64,000 bases of DNA from assembly GCA_947085045.1 (NCBI GenBank), contig CAMTUU010000008.1:124001-188000 (forward strand). The letters are read 5' to 3'. The DNA comes from Pseudolysinimonas_A sp947085045. GTDB lineage: Bacteria; Actinomycetota; Actinomycetes; Actinomycetales; Microbacteriaceae. Below are positions 1-8,151 of the stretch, piece by piece. The notes beneath the pieces were generated by a model. The model was not told where the DNA came from, did no database searches, and saw only the letters and a list, made by a program, of their open reading frames with translations. A program made the position numbers and the translations under genes. The number at the start of each line of letters is the position of its first letter. The stretch's first letter is position 1.

Positions 1-18
1 GTTGGAGACGTCGGCCAT
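1..18 (-). CDS. rplD: Large ribosomal subunit protein L4 (5' end only)
   Basis: Only the first six codons are inside the window; they read MADVSN, a usual start of actinobacterial L4. The ATG lies 2 nt after the rplC stop codon, the tight spacing expected in the S10 operon order rpsJ-rplC-rplD. L4 is a 23S rRNA-binding protein lining the exit tunnel. The call rests on position and these few residues. Confidence 0.75.
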
Positions 19-20
19 GA

Positions 21-668
21 TCAGCCCTTCACCGCGTTGCGGACGAAAACGATGCGGCCGCGAGCGCCGGGGACGGCGCCCTTGACCAGGATGAGGCCCT
101 TCTCGACGTCGATCGAGTGGACCTTCAGGCCCTGCACGGTGACGCGCTCGCCACCCATGCGACCGGCCATGCGCATGCCCTTGAAGACGCGGCTCGGGGT
201 CGAGGACGCACCGATCGATCCGGGCTTGCGGTGGTTGCGGTGCGAACCGTGGCTCGCGCTGACGCCCTTGAAGTTGTGGCGCTTCATGACACCGGCGAAG
301 CCCTTGCCCTTGGAGGTGCCGACGACATCCACGTACTGGCCGGCTTCGAAGATCTCGACGGTCAGTTCCTGGCCGGGCTGGTACGAGTCGGCGTCGGGCG
401 TGCGCACCTCGGTGAGGTGGCGGCGCGGCGTGACGCCGGCCTTCTCGAAGTGACCGGCGGCGGGCTTGTTGACCTTGCGCGGGTCGATCTGGCCATAGGC
501 GATCTGGACGGCGGCGTAGCCGTCCTTCTCGACGTTGCGCACCTGCGTGACGACGTTCGGCGAGATGGAGACGACGGTGACGGGCACGAGCTTGTTGTTC
601 TCGTCCCACACCTGGGTCATGCCGAGCTTGGTGCCCAGCAGACCCTTCGTGGTCGCGGTTGCAGACAT
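21..668 (-). CDS. rplC: Large ribosomal subunit protein L3 (uL3)
   Basis: Full-length uL3 of 215 residues, the usual size. It binds 23S rRNA early in 50S assembly near the peptidyl-transferase centre. The N-terminal GLLGTKLGMTQVW motif and the central loop with SHGSHRNHRKPGSIG are diagnostic; this loop holds the conserved glutamine/methylation region that reaches into the catalytic centre. It sits 12 nt downstream of rpsJ and just upstream of rplD, so it is the second gene of the S10 operon. Nothing unusual is visible. Confidence 0.98.
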   Translation of the reverse strand: MSATATTKGLLGTKLGMTQVWDENNKLVPVTVVSISPNVVTQVRNVEKDGYAAVQIAYGQIDPRKVNKPAAGHFEKAGVTPRRHLTEVRTPDADSYQPGQELTVEIFEAGQYVDVVGTSKGKGFAGVMKRHNFKGVSASHGSHRNHRKPGSIGASSTPSRVFKGMRMAGRMGGERVTVQGLKVHSIDVEKGLILVKGAVPGARGRIVFVRNAVKG

Positions 669-680
669 GGCTCTTGTTCC

Positions 681-989
681 TTAGGCCTTGATCTCGAGGT
701 TGACGTCCGCCGGCAGGTCGAGTCGCATGAGCGAGTCGACGACCTTCGGGGTCGGGTCGATGATGTCGATGAGGCGCTTGTGGGTGCGCTTCTCGAAGTG
801 CTCGCGGGAGTCCTTGTACTTGTGGGGGGAACGGATCACGACGACCACGTTCTTCTCCGTGGGGAGCGGCACGGGGCCGACGACGGTGGCGCCTGCGCGC
901 TGCACCGCATCCACGATCTTCCGGGCCGACGCGTCGAGTCCGGCGTGGTCGTACGACTTCAGCCGGATGCGGATCTTCTGTGCCGCCAT
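681..989 (-). CDS. rpsJ: Small ribosomal subunit protein S10 (uS10)
   Basis: Complete uS10 of 102 residues starting MAAQKIRIRLKSYDH, the standard actinobacterial start. It is part of the 30S head and, in other bacteria, also the NusE subunit of antitermination complexes. Motifs RSPHKYKDSREHFE and the C-terminal LPADVNLEIK are typical. A purine-rich ribosome-binding site (GAGAGAAGAG) lies just upstream of the ATG. It is the first gene of the S10 operon; the unassigned leader upstream presumably holds its promoter. Confidence 0.98.
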   Translation of the reverse strand: MAAQKIRIRLKSYDHAGLDASARKIVDAVQRAGATVVGPVPLPTEKNVVVVIRSPHKYKDSREHFEKRTHKRLIDIIDPTPKVVDSLMRLDLPADVNLEIKA

Positions 990-1305
990 GCGTTTCTCTT
1001 CTCTCCTGTGTACAGGCGGGATCTCATCGACCCCGCACCCGCGAACCTGCGTTCGCGCACCGCTGTTCTTCTGTCAATCCGGTCCCGCTTCCGTCTGCGC
1101 CGGTTGCCCGGGCGCGCACGGAAGGTCGAGGATTCGAGTTGAAGCTTTGTGATGTTCTGCCGTTCGCGGCCCAGCCTGAGACTGTGCACTGCCAAAACGG
1201 TGACCCACGCGATACGCGGGATGTTGAACCACATGAGTTTGCCACACTCCGGCATTGCGTGCAACCCGGGCGTGTCGCGCCTGTTTGCAGGCCTCGCCAT
1301 CGCGC
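990..1305. other. Gene-free leader upstream of rpsJ
   Basis: About 315 bases with no convincing gene on either strand. It should hold the S10 operon promoter and 5' leader on the minus strand, but I could not pick a convincing -35/-10 pair. A small imperfect dyad (CCCACGCG-ATA-CGCGGG) lies at about 1204-1220. Open frames crossing this stretch have low-complexity Arg/Ala-rich translations and look like shadows. Confidence 0.4.
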
Positions 1306-1369
1306 TGGTCCGCCTTCTGCGAATCGCGCCTACGAGATTCTCATGCCACGTTTCGCATTCGGCGGACCA
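1306..1369. repeat. 64-bp palindromic-ended repeat, copy 1
   Basis: The element starts TGGTCCGCC and ends GGCGGACCA, so its outer 9 bp pair perfectly, with further inner pairing between TGCGAA and TTCGCA. A second copy of the same length, in the same orientation, lies at 2332-2395; the two share the ends and most of the left half (TGCGAATCGnGCCTACGAGA). This copy overlaps the 3' end of the neighbouring DUF559-type gene and supplies its last codons and stop. It looks like a REP- or MITE-like dispersed palindrome. Confidence 0.7.
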
Positions 1370-2238
1370 ACCTGCAGTCCGGCCGCCCGGAGCCGAGCGA
1401 CGAGCGGGTCTCCGGCGAGCGCCTCGTCCCAGCCCCACCGCGCGAAACCCATCCCGAGCGATCGGATGGCGTCTTCGCGTTGCTTCTCCGCCCACAGGTC
1501 TGCGCCGCTCAGGTACTTCACGCGACCGTCCGCCTCACCGACGACGCCCGGATCGGGCCAGAAGAAGTCGAGTCGATACCGGCGACCTCGGACGACGACC
1601 TCGTGCTGCTGGATTGGTTGCTCGAAGCCGGCGAGTGCGATCGGGACGAGGCTGATCGACTCGAGCGGTGTCTCGGCCAGCCCGGTCGCGATGCTCAGCG
1701 CGCGTTCGACGCGCCGCGAGCCGTGGAACGGCTTCCAGTTCGCAACGGTGGCCGCGAGCTCAGAAGTCGTCGAGCCCGACGCGAGGACGTGATCGAGCGC
1801 GGCGACCCCGGCGGGCAGCCCTCTCGCGGCGGCGAGGTTGATCGCGGTGCAGACGGGTGTCGTGACCTGGTATCCGTCGGCGGCGCAGATGGTCCACGGA
1901 TGACGCGGGCGGTGCCCGGTGACCCGCACCGCCCCGCGATGCCCGAGGTGCGCGGCCACGATGTGCGGGAAAGTCGACCACTCGCCGATCACCGGGATGC
2001 CGTGGACGAGCGCCGCGGACTCGTGCGAGAACACGGGGTCTTCCCGAGCCGTCGACCGGAGGGCATCCATCGCGGCACGGTGGCGATCGGGCGCCGACGC
2101 GGCGTACCAGTCGGAGGCGACGGCGTACGCGCCGGGTCGGATGCGCACGAAGCGTCCGGTGCGAGCGCCGCTCTCCAAGCCGCGCGTCTGCTCCCCGCGT
2201 TGTCGGAGCGATCTCGACAGGATGATCTTGACGGGCAT
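1330..2238 (-). CDS. AbiEi-like / DUF559 endonuclease-fold protein
   Basis: A protein of 302 residues. The N-terminal part (about residues 1-110) resembles the winged-helix region of AbiEi-type proteins, with the pattern RGLESGARTGRFVRIRPGAY then SHESAALVHGIPV. The C-terminal part (about 190-290) looks like a DUF559/Vsr-like nuclease fold: YRLDFFWPDPGVVGEADG, a KYLSG segment, EKQRED and a final FARWGWDEA. Genes of this type are common singletons in Microbacteriaceae and their role is unknown; no toxin partner is adjacent. It is flanked by two copies of a 64-bp palindrome, and the last 14 or so codons (from VGPPNAKRG) lie in copy 1, so the original C-terminus may have been replaced. Family call moderately sure, function unknown. 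Confidence 0.75.
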   Translation of the reverse strand: MPVKIILSRSLRQRGEQTRGLESGARTGRFVRIRPGAYAVASDWYAASAPDRHRAAMDALRSTAREDPVFSHESAALVHGIPVIGEWSTFPHIVAAHLGHRGAVRVTGHRPRHPWTICAADGYQVTTPVCTAINLAAARGLPAGVAALDHVLASGSTTSELAATVANWKPFHGSRRVERALSIATGLAETPLESISLVPIALAGFEQPIQQHEVVVRGRRYRLDFFWPDPGVVGEADGRVKYLSGADLWAEKQREDAIRSLGMGFARWGWDEALAGDPLVARLRAAGLQVGPPNAKRGMRIS

Positions 2239-2331
2239 CCCGCCAAGTTCCCAGAGGCGGTGGCCCCGAACTCGCGCGACCGCGATCCCCGGGGGCGCCG
2301 AGGGCCGTGTCGCCAGGTGGAGGACTCGGGT

Positions 2332-2395
2332 TGGTCCGCCGAATGCGAATCGTGCCTACGAGAAAGCGCAGCCGGGATGCGCGAATGGCGGACCA
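2332..2395. repeat. 64-bp palindromic-ended repeat, copy 2
   Basis: Same length and outer ends (TGGTCCGCC ... GGCGGACCA) as the copy at 1306-1369 and in the same orientation. The left half is close to copy 1; the right half differs but still pairs partly with the left half. It lies between the start of the DUF559-type gene and the end of the next gene, so the two copies bracket that gene. Confidence 0.7.
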
Positions 2396-2410
2396 GGGGC
2401 AGAGGACGGC

Positions 2411-2860
2411 CTACGGCTCGAACTCGGTCGCGCGCGGCGTGAAGATCACGAAATGGGTGAGCGCCAGGGCGATGATGCCGCCGATGAAGAGCTCGCCGGC
2501 GGCGAGGATCGCGCCGAGCACGGAAAGCCAGGCGAACCCCGCGGAGAGGGCGCCGACGAAGACGCCGGCGCCGAGGGTGACGAAGGTGCCGATCAGGATC
2601 GCGACGATGAGGGCGCCGACGTTGATCCAGAACTGGGAGCCGCTGCCGCTGCGCCGGCCGGCGAGGTTGGCGACGAGCAGGAAGAGCACGAAAAGGCCGA
2701 TCGAGACGGCGCCGCCCGTGAACAGCGCGAGCCAGGCATCCTCGACAGCAACGGTGATCACGTTCTCGCCGAGCACGAGTGCGAGCGCGACCGTGCCGAG
2801 CACATAGGCGATCGCGAGGGTGAGCAAGAGCGCGACCCCGGTCTTGGCCAACGGCCTCAT
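2411..2860 (-). CDS. Four-helix membrane protein of unknown function
   Basis: 149 residues with four strongly hydrophobic segments at about 8-30, 45-68, 80-103 and 110-140, short loops and a short charged tail ending TEFEP. No catalytic motif is visible and I do not recognise the family. The start is supported by a GGGAGCAGG ribosome-binding site directly upstream of the ATG. It is followed at a distance by a small helical protein on its upstream side; nothing in the context suggests a role. Codon use matches the neighbours. Confidence 0.7.
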   Translation of the reverse strand: MRPLAKTGVALLLTLAIAYVLGTVALALVLGENVITVAVEDAWLALFTGGAVSIGLFVLFLLVANLAGRRSGSGSQFWINVGALIVAILIGTFVTLGAGVFVGALSAGFAWLSVLGAILAAGELFIGGIIALALTHFVIFTPRATEFEP

Positions 2861-2890
2861 GTCCTGCTCCCTCGCGTTCGGAGTTCGGTG

Positions 2891-3082
2891 TTACGGGGCC
2901 GGGGTGGTGATGGCGGCGGGAGCGGAGGGCTCCTCGTCGTCGGTCGCGTCGGCGATCTTCGCCGCGATGCCGTGCGTGACGTCCTTCACCTTGTCGGCGA
3001 CGCCGCCGGCGAAGTCCTTGCTGTTGTCGACCGCGTCGCCCACGAAGCCCTTGGCCTTGTCCACGATGTCGTCGATGCCCAT
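2891..3082 (-). CDS. Small amphipathic-helix protein, MT0933-antitoxin-like
   Basis: 63 residues starting MGIDDIVDKAKGFVGDA. Successive 11-residue-like helical units (DKAKGFVGDAVDNSKDFAGG, then VADKVKDVTHGIAAKI) are followed by an acidic DDEE segment and a Pro/Ala-rich tail. This resembles the small helical proteins annotated as MT0933-like antitoxins, but no toxin gene is adjacent, so the antitoxin label should be taken lightly. I chose the internal ATG at 3082 because a GGAGGA ribosome-binding site lies 6 nt upstream; a longer frame to 3178 adds a Pro-rich stretch that looks non-coding. Confidence 0.65.
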   Translation of the reverse strand: MGIDDIVDKAKGFVGDAVDNSKDFAGGVADKVKDVTHGIAAKIADATDDEEPSAPAAITTPAP

Positions 3083-3174
3083 GCTGTCCTCCAGGGCCGG
3101 CGAGCCCATCCCGCCCGGCACAGCCATTCTGTCGGGTGCCGGGGGCCACCCGTGTGAATTCTGGGTTTCCGCCG

Positions 3175-4158
3175 TCACGAAGAGTCGTCCTCCCCCGTCA
3201 CCAGGAGCCGCAGCCGCACCTCCGCCGACCGCACGCCGGCGACATCCAGGGTCTCGCCTTTCGCGTACCGGTCGAGCAGACGCGGGTCGACGTAGCTGGA
3301 GCGGGCCACCGCAGGGGTGTTCCCGAGGGCGTCGGCGGCGAGGCGCACCGCCTGCACGACGGCGCGTTTGCGCGCGGCGGGTGTCTCGCCCGGGCCACTG
3401 CGGGCGAGCGACACCGCCGCCGTCACGGTGCCGTGCAGGGTGCGAAAGTCTTTCGCGGTGAAGTCGCCTCCGGTGCGCGCGCGCACGTCGGCGTTGATGT
3501 CCTCGGCCGGCAGGGGGTGCCAGCCGCGGTCGTCCTGCCAGGCGAGCAGCCGCGCCCGCCCGCCCCGGCGTTTCAGCCGCGCCACGACGACGGCGAGATC
3601 AGGGTCGGCGATTTCCGACTCCCACGGCTGCCCGCTCTTGCCCGGGAACGACAGCAGCACGCGGGTGCCGTCGACCACCCGGGCATGCGCACCGAGGAGC
3701 GTCGACAGGCCGTAGCTGCCGTGCGCGTCGGCGTAGCGCTCCGACCCGACGCGCAGCATCCCGGTGTCGAGCATGCGGAACGCGGCGGCGAGCACGCGCT
3801 CGCGCGACAGGTCGTCGGTGCGCAGATCCCGGGTGACGCTGCGCCGCGCTGTCGGCAGCACCGCGGCGAGTTCGAGCATCCGGTCGAACTTCACCCGGTC
3901 CTTCTGCACGCGCCAGGCGTCGTGGTAGCGGTACTGCCGCCGTCCGGCGTCGCCGATACCGGTCGCCTGCACATGCCCGTTGGCGTGCGGAGCGATCCAC
4001 ACGTCGGTCCAGGCCGGCGGCAGGACCAGCGCCTTCGCCCGGGCGACGTCCGCCGCCGAGGCCGGGCGTCCGCTCTCATCCACGAACGCGAAGCCCTTCC
4101 CGCGCCGCACCCGATGCAGGCCCGGCCCGGTGACGTCGCTGCGGCGGAGGCGGGGCAT
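3175..4158 (-). CDS. DNA topoisomerase IB (poxvirus-like)
   Basis: 327 residues, the size of the bacterial poxvirus-type topoisomerase IB family, which nicks and reseals one DNA strand through a 3'-phosphotyrosine. Visible signatures: RYHDAWR (about 77-83), RVGSERYADAHGSYGLSTL with a catalytic-type arginine, a FPGKSG segment with the general-acid lysine, TAKDFRTLHGT, and SSYVDPRLLDRY, in which Tyr289 is the expected nucleophile. All expected catalytic positions seem present, so it should be active. It is a single gene; the upstream 4-TM gene ends 9 nt away. Such genes are scattered as accessory topoisomerases in Actinobacteria; the cellular role is usually unknown. Confidence 0.93.
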   Translation of the reverse strand: MPRLRRSDVTGPGLHRVRRGKGFAFVDESGRPASAADVARAKALVLPPAWTDVWIAPHANGHVQATGIGDAGRRQYRYHDAWRVQKDRVKFDRMLELAAVLPTARRSVTRDLRTDDLSRERVLAAAFRMLDTGMLRVGSERYADAHGSYGLSTLLGAHARVVDGTRVLLSFPGKSGQPWESEIADPDLAVVVARLKRRGGRARLLAWQDDRGWHPLPAEDINADVRARTGGDFTAKDFRTLHGTVTAAVSLARSGPGETPAARKRAVVQAVRLAADALGNTPAVARSSYVDPRLLDRYAKGETLDVAGVRSAEVRLRLLVTGEDDSS

Positions 4159-4167
4159 CCCGTCACG

Positions 4168-4596
4168 CTAGGCGGGCGGGGCGACCTCGCGCGGGGGCTT
4201 GACGGCGACCCGGAACAGACGATGGATGATGGGCGCCGCCACCAGGACGGCCACCAGGAACGCGCCCCCGGCTTCGATCGCGTACCCGAGGTAGGTCTCG
4301 CCTTGCACGAGTCCGACGACGAGCACCGTCAGCGCGTTGAACACGACCCCGGCGAGCGCGGCGAGGAGGGTCGCCCCGATCCCGGGCAGCGCGCGGCGAC
4401 GCACCGTCAGCACGACGAGCGCGACGACCCAGATCCCGAGCCCGATGTCCATGAAGAAGAACAGCCGTCGCGCGGCCTCGGCGGCGCCGGCAGCCAGGTC
4501 GCCCCCGACGATCCACAGCCACACCGCACCGAGCAGCAGGCTCACGAGAATCGCGAGCAGCACGTGGCCGACGAGCGCGAGCACCGTGAGGGTCAT
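4168..4596 (-). CDS. Small four-helix membrane protein
   Basis: 142 residues beginning MTLTVLALVGHVLLAIL. Four hydrophobic segments (about 3-30, 45-65, 72-98 and 108-128) are separated by short basic loops, with a basic C-terminal tail (HRLFRVAVKPPREV). No known motif is seen. I chose the ATG at 4596; a longer open frame upstream is Arg/Pro-rich, crosses the hairpin downstream of the surface-protein gene, and looks non-coding. It could be a small transporter accessory or an envelope protein; I cannot assign a function. Confidence 0.65.
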   Translation of the reverse strand: MTLTVLALVGHVLLAILVSLLLGAVWLWIVGGDLAAGAAEAARRLFFFMDIGLGIWVVALVVLTVRRRALPGIGATLLAALAGVVFNALTVLVVGLVQGETYLGYAIEAGGAFLVAVLVAAPIIHRLFRVAVKPPREVAPPA

Positions 4597-4620
4597 GGCC
4601 TCACGGTAGTCCGCCCCCCG

Positions 4621-4651
4621 GGGCCGCGCGGCATCATCATCCGCGCGGCCC
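4621..4651 (-). terminator. Hairpin terminator after the 1103-residue surface-protein gene
   Basis: A perfect 11-bp GC stem (GGGCCGCGCGG / CCGCGCGGCCC) with a 9-nt loop lies 26 nt beyond the stop codon of the surface-protein gene. There is no clear U-run, as is common in high-GC Actinobacteria. Confidence 0.7.
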
Positions 4652-4676
4652 TGGGAAGGTCGGGCCTTACCTCGGC

Positions 4677-7600
4677 TCAGGCGACGCGAGCCTGACGGCG
4701 GCGCCACACGACGAGCAGGAATCCGCCGAGGAGGAGCACGACGCCGAGGACCGCACCCCCCGCGCCGAGTTCCCGACCTGTCATGCCCAGCGCCCGCACG
4801 GTCACCGGCACGATGGTCTCCGCGCAGGCCGCGAGCGGGTCGGCGGCGCACGGAGCGTCCACGAGCGGAGGCGAGTACCCCGCCGGGTTCACCAGAGCCG
4901 CCGCGTTGATGATCGAGCCATCCGGCTGACGTGCGTCGACGACCACCTCGACCGTGAACACCGAGACGGCACCGCGGGCGAGCGCGGGCACGTCCCAGGT
5001 GACCGTTCGCGACGCGGCGTCGTAGCTACCGGCGGCGGTCGCCGCGACGAAGCTCACCCCGGCGGGGAGCACATCCATCACCTGGGTGGGAACGCTGACC
5101 CGCGTGCCCTGATTCGACACCGTGACGTCGTAGCTGAGGGTCTCCCCCGGCTCGGCGGCCGCGCGGTCGACCTGCTTCGCGAGCCCGAACCGGTCGTCGG
5201 AGGCGGTGATGCCGACCTTCGGCGGCTCGGCGGGCTCGAGCGCGATCCCGGCGAGGTCCTGCGCGTAGCCCGCGACGCTGTTCCAGGCGATCTGATCCGC
5301 CTCGACGGTCGGCACGCTCATCTCGAACCCGATGCCGAATCCCTCGCCCGTCGCGTACTGCGCGCTCGAGACGAGGCGCATCGACAGCACCTGGTCGAGC
5401 CCGCCCAGATCGGCGGGGTCGGTAGTCCAGTCGTCCGTGCAGGTCGTCGGTACCTGCGTCGGATAGACCTCGGGACGACAGGGATTTCCGGCAGCCGAGT
5501 ATTCGACGACGACGTCGGTCGGCGCCGCATCGACGAGGGCCAGCAGCGGACGGAATTCGCTTCCGCGCGGTTCGCCGGCCTGCTGACCGATCACCCCGGT
5601 GTCCCCGACGTGCGGGAGGATGTCGTAGAGCACGACGCCCTCGAGGGTCGGCGCGCCGGTGTTGGTCCACTCGATGCGATACCGCGCCGTTCCGTCGGTC
5701 AGCGACACGTGGCCGACGTTCGGGAACGCCTGGGGTAGGGGGTCATAGTCGCCCTGCACCGTCTTGGTGAGCTGGAACTGCCCCGAGGCGGAGGTCGCCG
5801 AGCGGAACGTGGCCGACGCCTCGCAGTGCGCCTCGACGGCAGCAGGGTCGCCGCGCAGCAGCAGGGGATCGGCGCTGCGGTACCCGCCGGGTGCGCACGC
5901 CGACGAGAGCGAGGTGTCGTCGTAGAACACCTGCGCGGTGTTGGTGTAGACCCCGGGCTGGGGCGGCTTGATCAACTCGAACGCCTCGAGCGCGATGTCG
6001 AACCGGCCGGCCTGCGCCGGCAGCGCGTCCTGCCGCACGGTGAGCCGGAGCAGAACACGCCCGTCCGCGTAGTCGTCGAGCGCCTCCAGGACGAAGTCGG
6101 GGGCCGTGAGCGGCGTCACCGTCCCGTCGACGGTGAGCGTGACGCCGAGGTCGGCCGGGTCGTCGCCGAGCGTGCTGCCGGCGGGCAGCAGGTCGGTCAC
6201 CACCAGATCGTGCGCGGGCGGGCGCGGCGTGAACAGCGTCGCGCCGAGGCTCACCGCAGCGGTCGGGCCGGTCACGCCCCCGGTCTGCGTCATCGAATTG
6301 CGCACCCCGAGCTGCGATTCGTCGAGGATGAAGAGGTCGGCCGCTTGCGAGGTCTGCGAGTCGGTGGGCGCCGCGCCGTCGCGCAGGAACCAGTCGATCG
6401 TCGCGACGTTGCGCAGAACGTCGAGCCGTTCGACGGTCGGGTCCGCGTACCCCGACACGGTGATCGTGTCGGCGCGCCGGAACTCCTGCGAGTCGTCGCG
6501 CGGGATGACGATCTCGGAGACCTGGCCGATGAACGCCGCGGGAACGACCCAGCCGCGCCACGATCCGCCGGAGACGTCGGGCTCGAGGTCGCGTTCGACG
6601 CCCGCCAGGTCGACGAAGCGCGGCACGTAGCCCGCACCCGGCGCGGTGCCGGAGAAGTCGATGCGCACGCCGAGAACGTGGAAGGCTGGATTCACGCACC
6701 TCGTCGCGGACCCGACGTACACGGAGCCGTTCGGCCCGGTCGGATCGTCGAGGCAGGGGACGGCATCCCGGATCTCGTACTGGAACTCCTCGTACTGGAT
6801 GCGCGGAGTGAGCACGTAGCGCGCGGGGGCGGGGTCGAGCAGGGATGCGGGCGACCCCGTGTTGTCGCCGCTCGGCAGCCAGCGCCCCGGGTAGGTGCCG
6901 CGGAGATCGGGGTCGTCGTCGTCGGAGATGTTGAGCGGTCCGGCGGAGCTCTTGCCGAGGGCGTGCGTGCCGGGCAGCGGGTCGTCGCCCGTGTCGAGCG
7001 CGACGATGGTGCGTTCGGCCGTGCCGGTGGACGGGGTGCCGCCGCCGCGCGGGAGCGCCGTGGCCTCGACCACGTTGATCACCTCGGCGAAAGGCGCGAG
7101 ATCGTCAGTGCCTGCCGTGCCGACGGAGCCGAGCGTCGCGGAGAAGGTCTGCGTGGCGGGTCCCGCTCCCCCGCAGGCGACGGGGACGCTCGTGGCATCC
7201 GGGTACGTCCAGGTGATGAGGCGGGTGGCCGGATCCCACACTCCACCGCCGGAGATCGAGGCCACGACCGGCTCGATGCCAGCCGGGACGGTGTCGGTGA
7301 CGGTGAGCGAGCCGGCGTACAGCGAGCCTGCGGGCGGGGAGGCCGGGCACGTCGCGGTGATCGTGTAGTCGATCAGGTCGCCTTCGGCGTAGAAGGAGCG
7401 CGCGCTGGTCTTCGCGACCACGAGCGACACGGCGGCCGTCGCCGTACCCTGAGCGGCCGTCGGCGCGACGGTGTCGTCCATGTCGGCATCAGCGCTCTCG
7501 ACGCGCGGCAGCAGCTGCCAGGTGGTGCCATCCGGCGTCGTGAGGTTCGGCGGCGTCACGGTCAGCACGACGGCCTGCGACGAGCCCGCGGGGATCGAGT

Positions 7601-7988
7601 CGGAGAGCACGGCGACGAGGTTCAGGCCATCGGGGCTGACGCTCCACGACTGGATAAACCCGGGAGGGCCGCCGACGAGGTCGTAGTCCCAGCCCGACAT
7701 GTCGACGGAGCCGGCGAGCGGGATGATCAGCTCAGCCCCGCGGCACGCGGGAGCGTTCGTGCCCGAGCACGCGAGGTTGATCTGGTAGGTGAAGTCAGAT
7801 CCCGACGGCTGCGTCGTGGCGTTCGTCGACTGGATTCCGACGGTCAGGGCGACGGCGGCCTGCGCGGCGCTCGCGCCACCGAGGACGGAACCCAGGGCGA
7901 GCGCGACGGCGAGGAACAGGGCGAGTGGACGGGAGACGCGGAACTCCGGGCGGGTGGAACCGGTCGGGAGCGCGAGGAAGGTACGCAT
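4677..7988 (-). CDS. Secreted DUF11-repeat surface protein, 1103 residues
   Basis: Large cell-surface protein. An N-terminal signal peptide (about 1-44, ending AAQA) is followed by some 1000 residues of beta-rich, Thr/Val/Asp-rich sequence. Several DUF11/isopeptide-like units carry signatures such as YTITATCPAS...VTDTVPAGIEPV and SYDVTVSNQGT...VMDVLPAGVSFV. At the C-terminus, ALGMTGRELG precedes a hydrophobic segment and the tail WRRRQARVA, the layout of a sortase substrate, although LGMTG is not the canonical LPxTG. A module near residues 780-880 (YDILPHVGDTG, then RGS) also occurs in the next gene upstream. It probably acts as an adhesin or wall-layer protein. A terminator hairpin follows it, and another separates it from the larger paralogue. 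Confidence 0.85.
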   Translation of the reverse strand: MRTFLALPTGSTRPEFRVSRPLALFLAVALALGSVLGGASAAQAAVALTVGIQSTNATTQPSGSDFTYQINLACSGTNAPACRGAELIIPLAGSVDMSGWDYDLVGGPPGFIQSWSVSPDGLNLVAVLSDSIPAGSSQAVVLTVTPPNLTTPDGTTWQLLPRVESADADMDDTVAPTAAQGTATAAVSLVVAKTSARSFYAEGDLIDYTITATCPASPPAGSLYAGSLTVTDTVPAGIEPVVASISGGGVWDPATRLITWTYPDATSVPVACGGAGPATQTFSATLGSVGTAGTDDLAPFAEVINVVEATALPRGGGTPSTGTAERTIVALDTGDDPLPGTHALGKSSAGPLNISDDDDPDLRGTYPGRWLPSGDNTGSPASLLDPAPARYVLTPRIQYEEFQYEIRDAVPCLDDPTGPNGSVYVGSATRCVNPAFHVLGVRIDFSGTAPGAGYVPRFVDLAGVERDLEPDVSGGSWRGWVVPAAFIGQVSEIVIPRDDSQEFRRADTITVSGYADPTVERLDVLRNVATIDWFLRDGAAPTDSQTSQAADLFILDESQLGVRNSMTQTGGVTGPTAAVSLGATLFTPRPPAHDLVVTDLLPAGSTLGDDPADLGVTLTVDGTVTPLTAPDFVLEALDDYADGRVLLRLTVRQDALPAQAGRFDIALEAFELIKPPQPGVYTNTAQVFYDDTSLSSACAPGGYRSADPLLLRGDPAAVEAHCEASATFRSATSASGQFQLTKTVQGDYDPLPQAFPNVGHVSLTDGTARYRIEWTNTGAPTLEGVVLYDILPHVGDTGVIGQQAGEPRGSEFRPLLALVDAAPTDVVVEYSAAGNPCRPEVYPTQVPTTCTDDWTTDPADLGGLDQVLSMRLVSSAQYATGEGFGIGFEMSVPTVEADQIAWNSVAGYAQDLAGIALEPAEPPKVGITASDDRFGLAKQVDRAAAEPGETLSYDVTVSNQGTRVSVPTQVMDVLPAGVSFVAATAAGSYDAASRTVTWDVPALARGAVSVFTVEVVVDARQPDGSIINAAALVNPAGYSPPLVDAPCAADPLAACAETIVPVTVRALGMTGRELGAGGAVLGVVLLLGGFLLVVWRRRQARVA

Positions 7989-8097
7989 GTGGAACTCGGA
8001 TTCGGGTCGTCGGGGCGCGCACGACAGGGCGCCTTCCCAACCCGGCGAACGTCGTGCCCCTGCCCACCCCTGGTGACAACGCGACGTCTCAATGATT

Positions 8098-8128
8098 CAA
8101 GTGGGGGACAAGACCTGTCCCCCACTTG
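8098..8128 (-). terminator. Perfect 13-bp hairpin between the two DUF11 genes
   Basis: CAAGTGGGGGACA and its exact complement TGTCCCCCACTTG enclose a 5-nt loop. It lies 23 nt past the TAA of the 2520-residue gene and about 110 nt before the start of the 1103-residue gene. Terminator is the simplest reading; being fully symmetric it could work in either direction. The rest of the 160-bp gap shows nothing I can name. Confidence 0.65.
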
Positions 8129-8151
8129 ATCAACCTGAGTTCACCCCGGAC

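Noticed and set aside
117..1142. Long plus-strand frame across rpsJ and rplC
   Set aside because: It is antisense to two certain ribosomal protein genes and its translation is His/Arg/Val-rich, as expected for the reverse strand of a high-GC gene.
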